From the NCBI GenBank assembly GCA_039707465.1, contig CM077645.1:144391503-144455502 (forward strand): DNA of 64,000 nt. The letters run 5' to 3'. Source of the DNA: Rhabdophis nuchalis (lineage: Eukaryota; Chordata; Lepidosauria; Squamata; Natricidae). The translations under genes and the position numbers were made by a program. How positions within the stretch are numbered: the stretch's first letter is position 1; each line of letters begins with the position of its first letter. Below the pieces are notes generated by a model. The model had not been told where the DNA came from, did not search any database, and worked only from the letters and a program-made list of their open reading frames with translations. Shown here in pieces: positions 21,876 through 32,056 of this stretch.

Positions 21876-22641
21876 GAATTGAATAATTACAAAATTACAA
21901 AAAATTTGCCAGTAGTTGAGCTCTTTTTATTCTCAGCAAGTGGGCACATATCTAAACAAAATAACGGACTGCAGCCAACCATTGCTTTATTTTCTTTAAA
22001 ATAAAGAAATAAAGAGAATGTTACAGACTTGACACTTTTCATTACGGTATGTTGTCTTCAGATTTTTTGAATAAAAGAAAATTATAAAAACATAAAATCA
22101 AATAAGGCAGCCACCGAGGCACATATTGCCAGGTTATTCTTCAAACCGTATCTTTTTAAAAATTCTAACTTAGCTGTATGGATGAATAAAGAAATGATAT
22201 TGTCAAAGCAATAGTCCAAGCACCTTGACTTGGCAAAAACAAAGTCATTAGACAAAATGCCACAAGCACATCATATCTGATTAAAAGGATAATCAATTAT
22301 TTCACAAATCTAATCCGAAGGCTACCAGATATAGTCTGCAAGAATCTGAAGGGCCACTAGATGGAAGCAAAGCATTACTTGTTCTTGACCATTTCTAGTG
22401 GTCCTTTAATTTTTGCAACTCAGAACTACCAATACTTCTCTGATAGTAAAGACAGGATAATGTGACAATCAAATCAAATCAACTATTTAAGCATGGCTTC
22501 TCCCCATCATTGGGCTTTCTTTTTATTCTTGGCAATCCAACACAATATTGGGAGAAAATTACAAAAAGAGCTGCACTTGTACTGTCCATTGGCAGAAAAA
22601 CTTTTCAAAAGCTGAATAAAACACAATCAAATTTGGAACAG
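21876..22641. other. Unassigned; includes right 48-bp direct repeat at 22059-22106
   Basis: No other feature recognised. The repeat copy at 22059-22106 is the partner of 21006-21053. Confidence 0.6.
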
Positions 22642-22962
22642 GGGAGAAGTGGCAAACCAAAATGCATGAGGCGCTCCCCCATACCCTATTTTGAGCCTAG
22701 AAAACCTCCTGTACTAACCTGGAAGCCAAAACCAGGCATGGGGGTGCCACACAAGCCCCCCCCCCGCCCCATTTTGGGCCTGGAAAGCCTCCTACACCAA
22801 CCTGAAAGCCAACATGAAATGGGCGAGGGGGGCAGGGTGCTTGTGTGTGTGTGGGTGCATGGGGGGTGTCATGTACGCACTGCATTATGGGTGCAGGTGG
22901 GCACATGTGCTATCGTGCCCACGCTTTAAGCACGCGACGACAAAAGTTTAGCCATCACTGGA
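22642..22962 (-). mobile_element. OposCharlie1-like hAT element, left boundary unclear
   Basis: Ends AAAAGTTTAGCCATCACTGG; internal GTGTGGGTGCATGGGG and CGCACTGCATTATGGGTG match the family interior. The left TIR is not found. Confidence 0.65.
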
Positions 22963-22983
22963 TTAAACCATGCTCTGCATGTG

Positions 22984-23061
22984 TCAATGAAGATTCTCAG
23001 TCATCCAGATAGAGTTGTGTGAAAGTTGGGTCATGGCAACTGGATTTTTAAGCTTGATATG
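22984..23061. mobile_element. Penelope-like repeat fragment (one arm of an inverted pair)
   Basis: ATAGAGTTGTGTGAAAGTTG and GGGTCATGGCAACTGGAT recur in reverse at 23927-23976. The GATTCTCAGTCATCCAG module resembles Penelope-like terminal sequence as I remember it; the assignment is tentative. Confidence 0.45.
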
Positions 23062-23089
23062 ACTACCTGCAGGACCACATCCTGCTACC

Positions 23090-23490
23090 AAATACCTCCC
23101 ACCAACCAGTTCGCTCCCACAGAGAAGGCCTCCTCAGGGTACCGTCAGCCAAACAATGTTGGCTGGCGACCCCCAGGGGGAGAGCCTTCTCTGTGGAAGC
23201 TCCTGCCCTCTGGAACGACCTACCCTCCGACCTTCGTACGATCACTGACTTACGCCTCTTCCGCCGGGCCTTGAAAACGCACTTATTCCATGCAGTCGGC
23301 CTGGTGTAGTTTTTAATCGATTTTATCTGAGAATTTTACCTGGTTTTAGAACAGGCCCTAAATTTAATTGATTTTTAAAGTATTTTGTATATTGTATATT
23401 GAAGTTTTGTGGTTTTATTATGCCTGTTCACCGCCCTGAGTCCCGCAAGGGAGAAGGGCGGTATACAAATTTAATAAATAGTAATAAATA
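23090..23490 (+). mobile_element. L2/CR1-clade LINE 3' fragment
   Basis: Minus the 5' part; the CAGTTCGCTCCCACAGAGAA module, a decayed GWRPPGGEPSLWKLLP frame, and the hairpin CCGCCCTGAGTCCCGCAAGG followed by GGGCGGTATACAAATTTAAT. Confidence 0.85.
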
Positions 23491-23495
23491 GATAT

Positions 23496-23526
23496 GTTTT
23501 GTTGCTTATCCAAGAAGCTTCTTCAG
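23496..23526 (-). other. Decayed hammerhead-like motif in Penelope-like sequence
   Basis: Minus strand reads CTGAAGA, then AGCTTCTTGGATAAGCAAC, then AAAAC. CTGAAGA fits the CUGANGA core, but GAAAC has become AAAAC, so it should be inactive. Confidence 0.4.
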
Positions 23527-23529
23527 TCA

Positions 23530-23926
23530 TGCACTGCATGCATTCCTTATCATGTTTAGATTCGATTTCTCCAGCATGTTCATAGCATCACTGCAATAAG
23601 AGCAAACTGGTCAAGTGCTGTATACCGTTTCTTCCTCTATCAGCCAAGGAACAATTGCAAGTCAGAATTCTACCTTACTCACTGGATGTACAGAATCCAC
23701 TCATCTCTACAAGAGCTAAAGATGCAAACTCCCACCTTTTGGGCTTTCTTAGTTCTCAGGCAATGTTAGGGTTGTACCACTAGGAGGCATCAGCTGTCAA
23801 GGATTCCATTTTACCTCAGTATTTAAAAAAAAAATCCCATTCTTTTATATGGTAGCCTTCAGAGGGGTGCTCTATGTGTAAAATCTTAGCTTGTGATTAA
23901 AGTCTAAATAAAATCTAGCCATATCA
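23530..23926. other. No recognisable feature
   Basis: Unique-looking. Confidence 0.5.
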
Positions 23927-23972
23927 AGCCTAAATATCCAGTTGCCATGACCCAACTTTCACACAACTCTAT

Positions 23973-25016
23973 CTAGCCAAGTGTCATTTAATACAATACA
24001 ATACAATAGCAGAGTTGGAAGGGACCTTGTAGGTCTTCTAGTCCAACCCCCTGCGTGGGCAGGAGCCTTATACCATTTCAGACAAATAGCTATCTAACAT
24101 CTTTTTAAAGACTTCCAGGGTTGGGGCATTCACAACTTCTGGAGGCAAGCTGTTCCAGAGGTTAATTGTCCTAACTGTCAGGAAATTTCTCCTTAGTTCT
24201 AAGTTGCTTCTCTCCTTGATTAGTTTCCACCCATTGCTTCTTGTCCTGCCCCCAGGTGCCTTGGAGAATAGTTTGGCTCCCTCTTCTTTGTGGCATCCTC
24301 TGAGATATCGGAATACTGCTATCATGTCTCCCCTGGTCCTTCTCTTCATCAAACTAGACATACCCAGCTCCTGCAACCGTTCTTCATATGTTTTAGTCTC
24401 CAGTTCCCTAATCATCTTGGTTGCTCTTCTCTGCACTCTTTCCAGAGTCTCCACGTCTTTTCTACATCGTGGCGACCAAAACTGTATGCAGTATTCCAAG
24501 TGTGGCCTTACCAAGGCACTATACAGTGGCATTAACACTTCACGTGATCTAGATTCTATCCCTCTGTTTATGCAGCCTAGAACTGTGTTGGTTTTTTTGG
24601 CAGCTGCTGCACACTGCTGGCTCATATTTAAATGGTTGTCCACTAAGATTCCAAGATCCCTCTCACAGTTGCTACTATTGAACAAGGTACCACCTATACT
24701 GTACTTGTGCATTTTGTTTTTCTTGCCTAAATGTAGAACCTTACTTTTTTCACAATTGAATTTCATTTTATTAGATAGTGCCCAAGTGTCATTTCTTCAG
24801 TGTTGTCACATGAAAAGATACACTTAAAAATTTACAAAATGTGAGGGGCTGTACTCACTTCTGTGATATAATGTATATATGATATAATGTATATATGATA
24901 TATAATGTATATCATATATACATTATATCACAGAAGTGAGTACAGCCCCTCACATTTTGTAAATTTTTAAGTGTATCTTTTCATGTGACAACACTGAAGA
25001 AATGACACTTGGCTAG
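23973..25016. mobile_element. Long palindrome of Tc1-like 3' ends, split by CR1
   Basis: Without the CR1 insert the arms (CTAGCCAAGTGTCATTTCTT ... GTGAGGGGCTGTACTCACTT and exact complement to 25016) are over 100 bp each, joined by an ATATAATGTATATAT spacer. GTGAGGGG.TGTACTCACTT resembles the end of fish-type Tc1 transposons as remembered. The element ends face each other at the centre. Confidence 0.75.
23990..24781 (-). mobile_element. CR1 LINE, 5'-truncated, with 13-bp target duplication
   Basis: A 232-codon minus frame (24068-24766) encodes an uninterrupted CR1 RT C-terminus from MKFNCEKSKVLHLG to MLDSYLSEMV. The 3' tail is ATTGTATTGTATT in reverse at 23991-24008. CCAAGTGTCATTT flanks it at 23977-23989 and 24782-24794, within the palindrome. 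The freshest CR1 copy here, still a 5'-truncated non-autonomous relic. Confidence 0.95.
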
Positions 25017-25149
25017 TACAATGTAAAGTAGTGAGTAATCAGCTTGTAAAACAGTGTAAATGTGCTGTCCCCTCAAAATAACGCAACAGACAGCCATTAA
25101 TGTCTAAACTGCTGGCAACAAAAGTGAGCAATATCGTCTTTTTTGGACG

Positions 25150-25612
25150 CTCCAGCTTTATTTATTTATTTTATTTATTTTATTAGATTTATATCCCGCC
25201 CTTCTCCAAAGAGGACCCAGGGCGGCGCACAGGGATTTAAAATACATACAAAAACAAATATAAAAATTTAAAAACTTATTAAATATCCATCCTGCGCTAA
25301 AACCAAATTAAAATCTCCTAAAATAGAAGCTATCTAAAGTAGTCACAGCGGAGGTTACACTAGGCCGGCTTGATGAAAGAAATGTGTCTTTAGACACTGG
25401 CGGAAGAGGCGGAGGTCTGAGAATGGTACGAAGTTCTGGGGGTAGGTCGTTCCAAAGGGCGTAGCCTGCCACAGAGAAGGCCCTTCCACTGGGTGTCGCC
25501 AGTCGGCATTGTCTGGCCGACGGCACCCTGAGAAGGCCCTCTCTGTGGGAGCGGATCGGTCGAAGGGATGTATAGGGCAGGAGACGGTCTCGCAAATAAC
25601 TTTGAGCAAGCC
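25150..25612 (-). mobile_element. L2/CR1-clade LINE 3' fragment
   Basis: TTTATTTATTT tail, then TATCCCGCCCTTCTCCAAAG and GACCCAGGGCGGCGCACAG. A 95-codon minus frame at 25308-25595 reads LRPIRSHREGLLRVPSARQ and FSVAGYALWNDLPP. Confidence 0.88.
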
Positions 25613-26031
25613 TCCTCTTTTTAATCCCTTTGCAGCTTCCCGCCCCCCCGCCGCCTACTTGTTAGGATTGAAAAACCTTCAGCGATGCAAGTTTGGTTTT
25701 CTCTTCTATCCCTTTAGAAATAAATACATTTATACGCTTGCAGTTATGTAAGAGGTTTTTTTTAATATGCTGCAAAAGGATGACCATTGTGTTAATTTTA
25801 GAAATATTTTTTTAAACAGACTAACGTTGAGCTAAATGTGAATTAAAGAAAGAGTATGCAATTAACTTAAAAGATCCTCTCCTGTGGGAAAACTCTCTTT
25901 CCTTATATTGCAAGCTGATAAAAATACTTCGAAGTTTGGACATTAGAGGGCACCCGATGGCTGCTTTAAAGGAAACACTTGACACTGAGGTAAAGACATT
26001 TTGCGGTATTTAACAGTATTTAACTTTGCGG
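25613..26031. other. No recognisable feature
   Basis: Unique-looking sequence. Confidence 0.5.
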
Positions 26032-26412
26032 TCATGGTGGCTCAGTGGCTTAGACACTGAGCTTGTCGATCAGAAAGGCCGGCAGTTCAGCGGTTCGAAT
26101 TCCTAGCACCACAGTAATGGAGTGAGAGCCCATTACTTGTCCCAGCTTCTGCCAACCTAGCAGTTTGCATGTAAAAGTGCAAGTAGAAAAACCTTGCATG
26201 TAAAAGTGCAAGTAGAAAAATAAAAACCACCTTTGGTGGCAAGGTAACAGTGTTCCGTGCATCTTCGGCATTTAGTCATGCTGGCCACATGACCATGGAG
26301 ACGTCTTCGGACAGCACTGGCTCTTCGGCTCTGAAACAGAGATGAGCACTGGCCCCTAGAGTCGGGAATGACTAGCACATATGTGCGAGGGGAATCTTTA
26401 CCTTTACCTTTT
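26032..26412 (+). mobile_element. tRNA-derived squamate SINE (Sauria-SINE-like)
   Basis: A box TGGCTCAGTGGCTTAGAC and B box GGTTCGAATTC of a tRNA promoter at 26039-26101. The body includes CATGCTGGCCACATGACCAT and CCCCTAGAGTCGGGAATGAC, ending CTTTACCTTTACCTTTT, a BovB-type tail. A CATGTAAAAGTGCAAGTAGA unit is tandemly duplicated near 26168 and 26198. Confidence 0.9.
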
Positions 26413-26871
26413 AACTCTATAATAGAACCAAAAGTTGTTATTGAGGAGGAAAAAATCCTTGAACAAAAAGCCTTATTGAATAAAATTGACTTTAAGGTGG
26501 ATTTAAAACTACAACTTAAAAGAAAGATGAAAATATTGGATTTACCATTACAATTGGAATCTGATTTAATAACTGAACATGATATATAGGTAATATACAC
26601 CAAAATAGTGATATGGATTTTATTTATTTTTTGGTATTGGACTATAATACATTTATTGGACCTATTTTATGGGAACTACAAAAGGACTTTAAGAAAAATG
26701 ACAGTAATTTTGAGAGAAGAAACAAAGAGACAAATGGAAATTTGATGATGGAACTGTATGGGATTTAAAAGATTGCTGACAAAAAGAAGAAAAATATACA
26801 GTATATGTGATTATGGTTAAAATGAAGCCAGTTGATCCTCTTCATTCCCTTTGTGGTGTGTGTTGCATAGT

Positions 26872-26874
<3 letters not shown>
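26413..26874. other. Unassigned A-rich sequence, possibly old LINE ORF
   Basis: A 73-codon plus frame at 26368-26589 is rich in E, K, L and I, like the coiled coil of L1 ORF1, but too degenerate to call. Confidence 0.3.
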
Positions 26875-26934
<60 letters not shown>

Positions 26935-26993
26935 TCTCTCTCTCTCCCTCCCTCCCTCCCTCCCTCCCTCCCTCCCTCTCTCTCTCTCTCTCT
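26875..26993 (+). repeat. (TC)n with (CCCT)n microsatellite
   Basis: About 60 bp of TC, one AC interruption, a CCCT block, then TC again. Confidence 0.95.
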
Positions 26994-27008
26994 TGTATGG
27001 CCATACAG

Positions 27009-27028
27009 CAGTGATGGTGAACCTATGA
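27009..27028 (+). mobile_element. OC1-like hAT left tip fragment
   Basis: CAGTGATGGTGAACCTATGA only; the Penelope-like repeat starts right after. Confidence 0.55.
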
Positions 27029-27044
27029 GCTCAGGATTGCAATG

Positions 27045-27180
27045 AGGAGTCCTTGGTGCTCTCTGAGCTTGCTTGTTTTCTAAGCAGACGTTTCATTACC
27101 CTACCTAGGTAACATCATCAGTGCTAGGGTCTATTATTTCATCAGACTAGCACTGATGATGTTACCAAGGACCCTTCAAA
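27045..27180 (-). mobile_element. Penelope-like repeat, two copies head to head
   Basis: Contains CTCTGAGCTTGCTTGTTTTC and GCAGACGTTTCATTACC, the reverse of the 52313 repeat. It carries the hammerhead core below, plus a 20-bp perfect inverted repeat (27108-27127 with 27147-27166) made by a second, internally deleted copy in the opposite orientation. Penelope-like elements are known for hammerheads and head-to-head ends. The assignment rests on that, not on coding sequence. Confidence 0.6.
27081..27127 (-). ncRNA. Hammerhead ribozyme-like motif, near-complete core
   Basis: Minus strand, 5' to 3': CTAGCA, CTGATGA (27121-27115), a stem TTACC/GGTAA with loop TAGGTAG, GAAAC then GTC (27094-27087), and TGCTTAG. 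CUGANGA, GAAA and the GUC cleavage triplet are intact. Stem I pairs CUAGCA with UGCU-UAG (one bulge). Stem III is only AC/GU, as in the minimal hammerheads reported from newt satellites and Penelope-like elements, thought to work as dimers. Weak point: the usual G-C pair at 10.1-11.1 is absent. Cleavage would fall between 27087 and 27086. Confidence 0.6.
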
Positions 27181-27761
27181 GGGGACATGCCCTGACATTT
27201 TGGGTGACACACCAGCATTCACAACACCCAAAAGCAATTCTTGAAAACACACCATTCTCACATGATTTTTGAAAGCTGTGGAGTACACCTGAGAATGGGG
27301 TGTACTCCTATGTGGCCACCTCATTGAGCGCTTGTGGAACCTCCAGAGTGACTGAAAATGACCTGAGAATGGGATGGTTTTCCGTCCGGTTTTCCGAGGC
27401 TGCAGAGGCCATGGGAAAGCATTCCCTGAAGTTACTTCAAGAACGAAGGCCTTGGGCGACCCAGAGATGCCTCAGTTAGGCTGCAGGGTCTGTCAACAAC
27501 AACAACAACAACAAAAGGAATATTGCTTGAAGTTAAGTGGTGCATGGTAAATTCCAGGGATCACACATGATGGGAATGTATTTTTTAAAAAATTAATGAA
27601 TATGTAAAGAATTGTTTTTCTTTTTTTGGGTGGGGCGGGGGAGGAGGCAAGGGAGTGATATGCTGGCAAAGTCATGTCAGGCATTTTCCAAATTTTTGAC
27701 ACGCAAACACCAAAAGATTCATTCTCTCTGCTGCAGAGCAAGCTCATCCTTTAAATCCAAG
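27181..27761. other. No recognisable feature
   Basis: A short (CAA)n at 27497-27513; otherwise nothing seen. Confidence 0.5.

Positions 27762-27799
<38 letters not shown>
27762..27799 (+). repeat. (TG)n microsatellite
   Basis: About 18 TG units. Confidence 0.95.
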
Positions 27800-28239
27800 T
27801 GCAGCCAATGCAGTCTGCATGCAGATAGGGTTGATGGGAAGACAGTTGCGAAAGTCACTCAGAAGGTATTCCTTCTCGTCTTTTCATGCCAATGTAGCAA
27901 TTACCACAGATAATTGGCTGACCCATTTTCAATCGGTAATAATTTGAATAATTTTATTCAAAGGAAGGATCGCACAAATTCATTTATCATTTTGCTGCTA
28001 AACTCTGAGAATGACTGACTTAGGTCTCAGTGGCATGAATTGACTATATTTACTCGAATAAAAATAACACTGAATTTAAGCCAATTTCTCCCTACTCGCC
28101 ATCTATCAACCAAAGAAAGAATTAATAGAAAAAGACAGAAGTTCTATGCGATGCCCAATTCCCCATCTTGTTGATATGGGGTTTCTCAACTTGATATCTG
28201 GAATTTATCTCTTTGTACATTTTTGTTTGTGACATAGTT
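27800..28239. other. No recognisable feature
   Basis: Unique-looking sequence. Confidence 0.5.
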
Positions 28240-28477
28240 CCCTGTTTCCCTGAAAATAAGACTTCGCCGGATAATAAGTGCATGCACTAAAATAAGCCCT
28301 CCCCTGAAAATAAGCCCTCCCTGAAAATATTGCAACACAGCAGCGGCCATGAGGTGACCACACTCACCGCCTCCTGCATCTCAAAAATAATAAGACCTCC
28401 CCGAAAATAAGGCCAAGCGCTTATTTCGGAGTCCAAAAGAAAATAAGACCCTGTTTTATTTTGGGGGAAACATGGTT
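28240..28477. mobile_element. MITE with GTTTCCCTGAAAATAAGAC ends
   Basis: CCTGTTTCCCTGAAAATAAG on the left and its imperfect complement TTATTTTGGGGGAAACATGG on the right, with AATAAGCCCTCCC repeats inside. A family common in squamates; superfamily not determined. Confidence 0.7.
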
Positions 28478-29395
28478 TTATTATGGATACTTGCTCAAGG
28501 TCACATTCCAATCAATTATATGCGTGAGAATGACCCTTTTACCAATGTTGGGGTCTTTTTTTGCCATTAAAGTTAAATTCATGACTACTACAGAATGACC
28601 AACATTATCAAATCTATCAATTTTATCCTTGAAGCTCTCTACGGGCTGAGGATGATTAAATATCCACCCATCAAGAGTCTCTGCGGCATTTTAAAAGTGG
28701 GCCTAGGCACCTCTCCTCCCACTCCTTGTCAGAGTGATTTGAGTCTCTATTGAAAAGGTTACAATGGAGAAGTTGGTTCCCATGTTCACTATTAAAATGG
28801 GATTGTTTCTGGGACAAAAGGACTGAATGATTTTTGACCGTTAACTCAGCAGCAGCTCGAGATGTTTCCAGAGGGTTGGACAGGGAGATACATACAAGGT
28901 GATAGTTTAATAGTTTGCTTAGGTCTTAATGGGCCTGCTGGAGCTTCTGTTTATTTTCTGTTTTCAGTTTCCCACTGTGGGATGATTTAATAAGCCAAAT
29001 GCTTATTCAGTACAATAAGCGTCAGCCCATGGGCAGCATGGAGTTCCTTGCTTCTGGTAGATTTCTAATAAATCAGTCAACATATTACTCACCGTGTTAT
29101 TTTAATTAAGAACCTGTATTTTCAAACATTTTTGAAAGGAGGGCATGTGAGTTGTGTGACTTCAATGCAAAAGGTTGTGGAAATCGCAACAGTGCCATTC
29201 CTTCTCCTATTAGATGGCATTTTGATAAGCTCCGAATGATAACTCACATGATCCCTTTCATTAGCCTTGAAATTCATTAGGCTGAAATTCAATTTTGGGG
29301 GGTAATTTTTTTTTAAAAAAATCTAAAGTGCTCATCTCCCTCAAATTTCAAGAGAACATTCGATCGAGCGCTTAGATTGTGTTGTTGTATACACG
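28478..29395. other. No recognisable feature
   Basis: Unique-looking; no exon signals. Confidence 0.5.
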
Positions 29396-30204
29396 CAGGG
29401 GTGGGCTTCAAAAATTTCAGCAACACGTTATCTGCCTGGTTGCTGAATGAGGATGGCCATGGTGGGTGTGGCCTAGTCAGCCTCCTGCACCATGGCGAGG
29501 GGGAACATTTTTGCCTTCCCCAGGCTCCGGAGGCTTTCCTTGAGCCTCTGGGAGGGCGAAAATTGCCTCCTTCAAGCTCCGGAGGCCCTCCAGAGGCTGA
29601 AACCAGGCCCATTTCCTGCCTTCCAGGACTTCTGGGAATCCTGCCCACCCACCCCCTCCCCGAGCCTCCTTGTGGACCATGCACTCACCTCACATCCAAA
29701 ACGGACCACATGGAGACTCCTGGGAGAGGAGAGGTGGGGTGGGAGGGGCCAGCCAGAGGTGGGATTTGGAGGTTCTCCAAACCGGCCATAACGTTACTTA
29801 TAGCAGGGGTCCCCAACCCCTGGGCCGCAGACCAGTGCCGGTCCATGGCTTGATAGGAACCGGGCCGCAGTGAGTGGCACAACTCTTAGAAAGGGCTGGA
29901 GAGGAGGAGGAGGGAGGAGGGGGCAGCCCCCTGGGCAGAGCACGCACCGGGGGCGGGAGAGCGCAGATCCGGCTGCTTGCGCCGTTGGGGCCCCGAGAGG
30001 GGCGAGTGAGCCGACTCCCCCCCCCACACACGCTTGCGCTGCCTGTTCCCCCTCCCCCCGCTCCCCCTCTACGCCGGTCAAGCCATGGCCACTGGTCTGC
30101 AAAATTTTTTTAACATGAAACCGGTCCCTGGTGCCAAAAAGGTTGGGGACCCCTGAGTTACATGTTCTCCCGAACCCAGGTGAACCAGTAGCAGTCCACC
30201 CCTG
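29396..30204. mobile_element. hAT-like element interrupted by a second hAT
   Basis: CAGGGGTGGGCTTC to AGCAGTCCACCCCTG. Flanks TATACACG (29388-29395) and TATACACA (30205-30212) agree at 7 of 8. Minus the insert it is about 457 bp. Open frames of up to 158 codons within it are GC-driven. Confidence 0.85.
29804..30155. mobile_element. Charlie-type hAT MITE nested in the above
   Basis: CAGGGGTCCCCAACCCCTGG to CCAAAAAGGTTGGGGACCCC TG, with GGTCCATGGCTTGATAGGAA inside, matching a hAT-Charlie family I know from amniotes. Its duplication is not exact. Confidence 0.8.
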
Positions 30205-30943
30205 TATACACATAGTACATTTTTTTCACGGAGATGGAGTGTACATTATGCTAGCCTGAACTGCTATCCCAAACGTTTCTCCTGTTGCCATTATGGAAAT
30301 AAGCTTGACCTGCTGATCCATTCAGCATCTGAACATGGAAATGTAGACACTGTGATTGTGTATACTTTGTGGCGGTTTTAGCCTTTGGCTGACATTAGCA
30401 CTGCTTTTACAAAACTGCGTATTCTTATACACATGTTGGAAAATGTGCCTCAGCATGAATTTATGATACAAAGATCATTCCCAGTTCCAAGCACAAGTAA
30501 GGAATGTCAAAGGTTTTCCTTACCTCCCCCTCCTATAACTATATCAATAGGCATTCAATAAGACTTGGGTGTGTTGGTTTGGTTTATGCACATAGTTCCA
30601 AAATGGGGGCGGGGGGGGGCTTTTAGCATTCAAGTCTGACATTTTGGAGTGCTTAGGGAGATTTTTGTCTGCCGTAAAGAGTTCTTTTTCAGATGCAACT
30701 TGGAATCGTAAGTGGTGCACCTGTCAAGTAAGGCTCAGCTGCCTTTTCACTTGGAACCCTGATGGTGGAACGCTTTCCCTGAAGAGGATCACTTGGTGCT
30801 TCCATCACTGTCTTCCCACCATCAGGTTTCCCCAGGCATTTAAATACCTTAGATTGCAGTGTTGAATTATTTTACTTTTTTGTACAACGTTTTTGTGCTC
30901 TGTATTGCTGAACGCCTCTTGTATTTTTCTCATAGCTCTATAC
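30205..30943. other. No recognisable feature
   Basis: Unique-looking sequence with a G run at 30607-30619. Confidence 0.5.
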
Positions 30944-31074
30944 CAGGGGTCTGCAAAGTCAGCTCTTTTAAGACTGGTGGACTTCAACTCCCAGAATTCC
31001 CCAGCCAGCTATGCTGGGGAACTCTGGGAGTTGAAGTCCACCGGTCTTAAAAGAGCCGACTTTGCAGACCCCTG
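30944..31074. mobile_element. Foldback hAT-like hairpin MITE
   Basis: Near-perfect arms CAGGGGTCTGCAAAGTC... and GACTTTGCAGACCCCTG around CCCCAGCCAGCTATGCTGGGG. Flanks CTCTATAC/TTCTAAGG are weakly alike. Confidence 0.85.
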
Positions 31075-31087
31075 TTCTAAGGCAATG

Positions 31088-31252
31088 GGGGAGCCAGATT
31101 CACTTAACAACGGTGTTAGTAACTTAACAACTGCCGTCATTCACTTAGCAATAGTGGCAAGAAAGGTCGTAAAATAGGGCAAAATTCAGTTAACTGTTTC
31201 GCTTACCAACAGACATTTTGGGCTCAATTGCAGTTGCAAGTCAAGGACTACC
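31088..31252 (+). mobile_element. Tigger/pogo-like MITE, CAGGTAGTCC family, right half
   Basis: AGATTCACTTAACAACGG to AAGTCAAGGACTACCAG, then TA. Confidence 0.75.
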
Positions 31253-31254
31253 AG

Positions 31255-31837
31255 TATACAGTACTTCTATTTTGAGGTCTGTTTTCTTGTTTGCTATCTC
31301 CACCAAATTGCAAATATGTCTTTTCATATTTTGGTTATTTTTTCCTGGTCTCTTACAAGGTATTATCTTCATTGCATTTTTTTTGAAAATCTTGTTCTCA
31401 CCAAATTTAGCTTCTGAGGTGTATACAGATTCTAGTCTTTCCAACTTGTGTGTTTCATCTAGAGGTAAAACAAGCCATTATCTGTCTTATAGTCATCTCC
31501 TTTATGTCTATATTCAGAGAGTTCTTAACATGAGGAATTAATTCCTAGACACTTAACTATGAAGTTATGATCCAAGGCAGGATTATGCATTTTGCTGGGT
31601 CTATCATTAGTCTCTTACAGGTATGGAAAACTGGAGGAGCTTAACAGGAGCAATATTTAGGTTTTGTTTTTTAGTGAATCATGTTATCCAAATTCTTTTA
31701 AGAGTAAGCTTCTTGAAAAAAAGAGTAGTTTATCTAAACAATAAATATTTTTTATAGGGCCAACTTGGTCTACCCAAATATGGGACAAAGCATACAGCTG
31801 CCACTTATTCTCTCCCCTAGTATAGCTGACAAAGCTA
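31255..31837. other. No recognisable feature
   Basis: A 107-codon plus frame at 31218-31541 is hydrophobic but matches nothing I know and spans the end of a MITE. Confidence 0.45.
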
Positions 31838-31945
31838 GGAGAGCCTGTGGCGTAGAGGTTAATACACCTACCTAATATGTAAGCTGTCCGGGTTTGAATC
31901 TCAGAAGGGTATGGCTAGCTGACAAGAGCTAAATAATTGGAAATA
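31838..31945 (+). mobile_element. tRNA-derived SINE (short)
   Basis: A box TGTGGCGTAGAGGTTAATAC and B box GGGTTTGAATCTCAG, 35 bp apart, then a short tail; likely a SINE head rather than a functional tRNA because the cloverleaf is not complete. Confidence 0.6.
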
Positions 31946-32056
31946 GATCTATACTAGTCTCTCTTTATTTCTTTGTCAGTAAATATAAATTTAACACACC
32001 AAAAATTCTCTAGACAAAGTTTTTTCTGTGTGTTGATACTTGTGAAGAGGTGTGGG

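Noticed and set aside
24068..24766. 232-codon frame as a host gene
   Set aside because: It is the uninterrupted C-terminal end of CR1 ORF2; same protein at 21102 and 35848, with a CR1 tail and target duplication.
24204..24827. 207-codon plus-strand frame opposite the CR1
   Set aside because: Antisense shadow of the CR1 reverse transcriptase frame; the same shadow appears at 21029-21664 and 35946-36371.
29377..30213. Frames of 123-158 codons on both strands
   Set aside because: All fall in GC-rich nested hAT elements.
31838..31945. Functional tRNA gene
   Set aside because: A and B boxes are present but acceptor and anticodon arms do not pair; better read as a SINE head.
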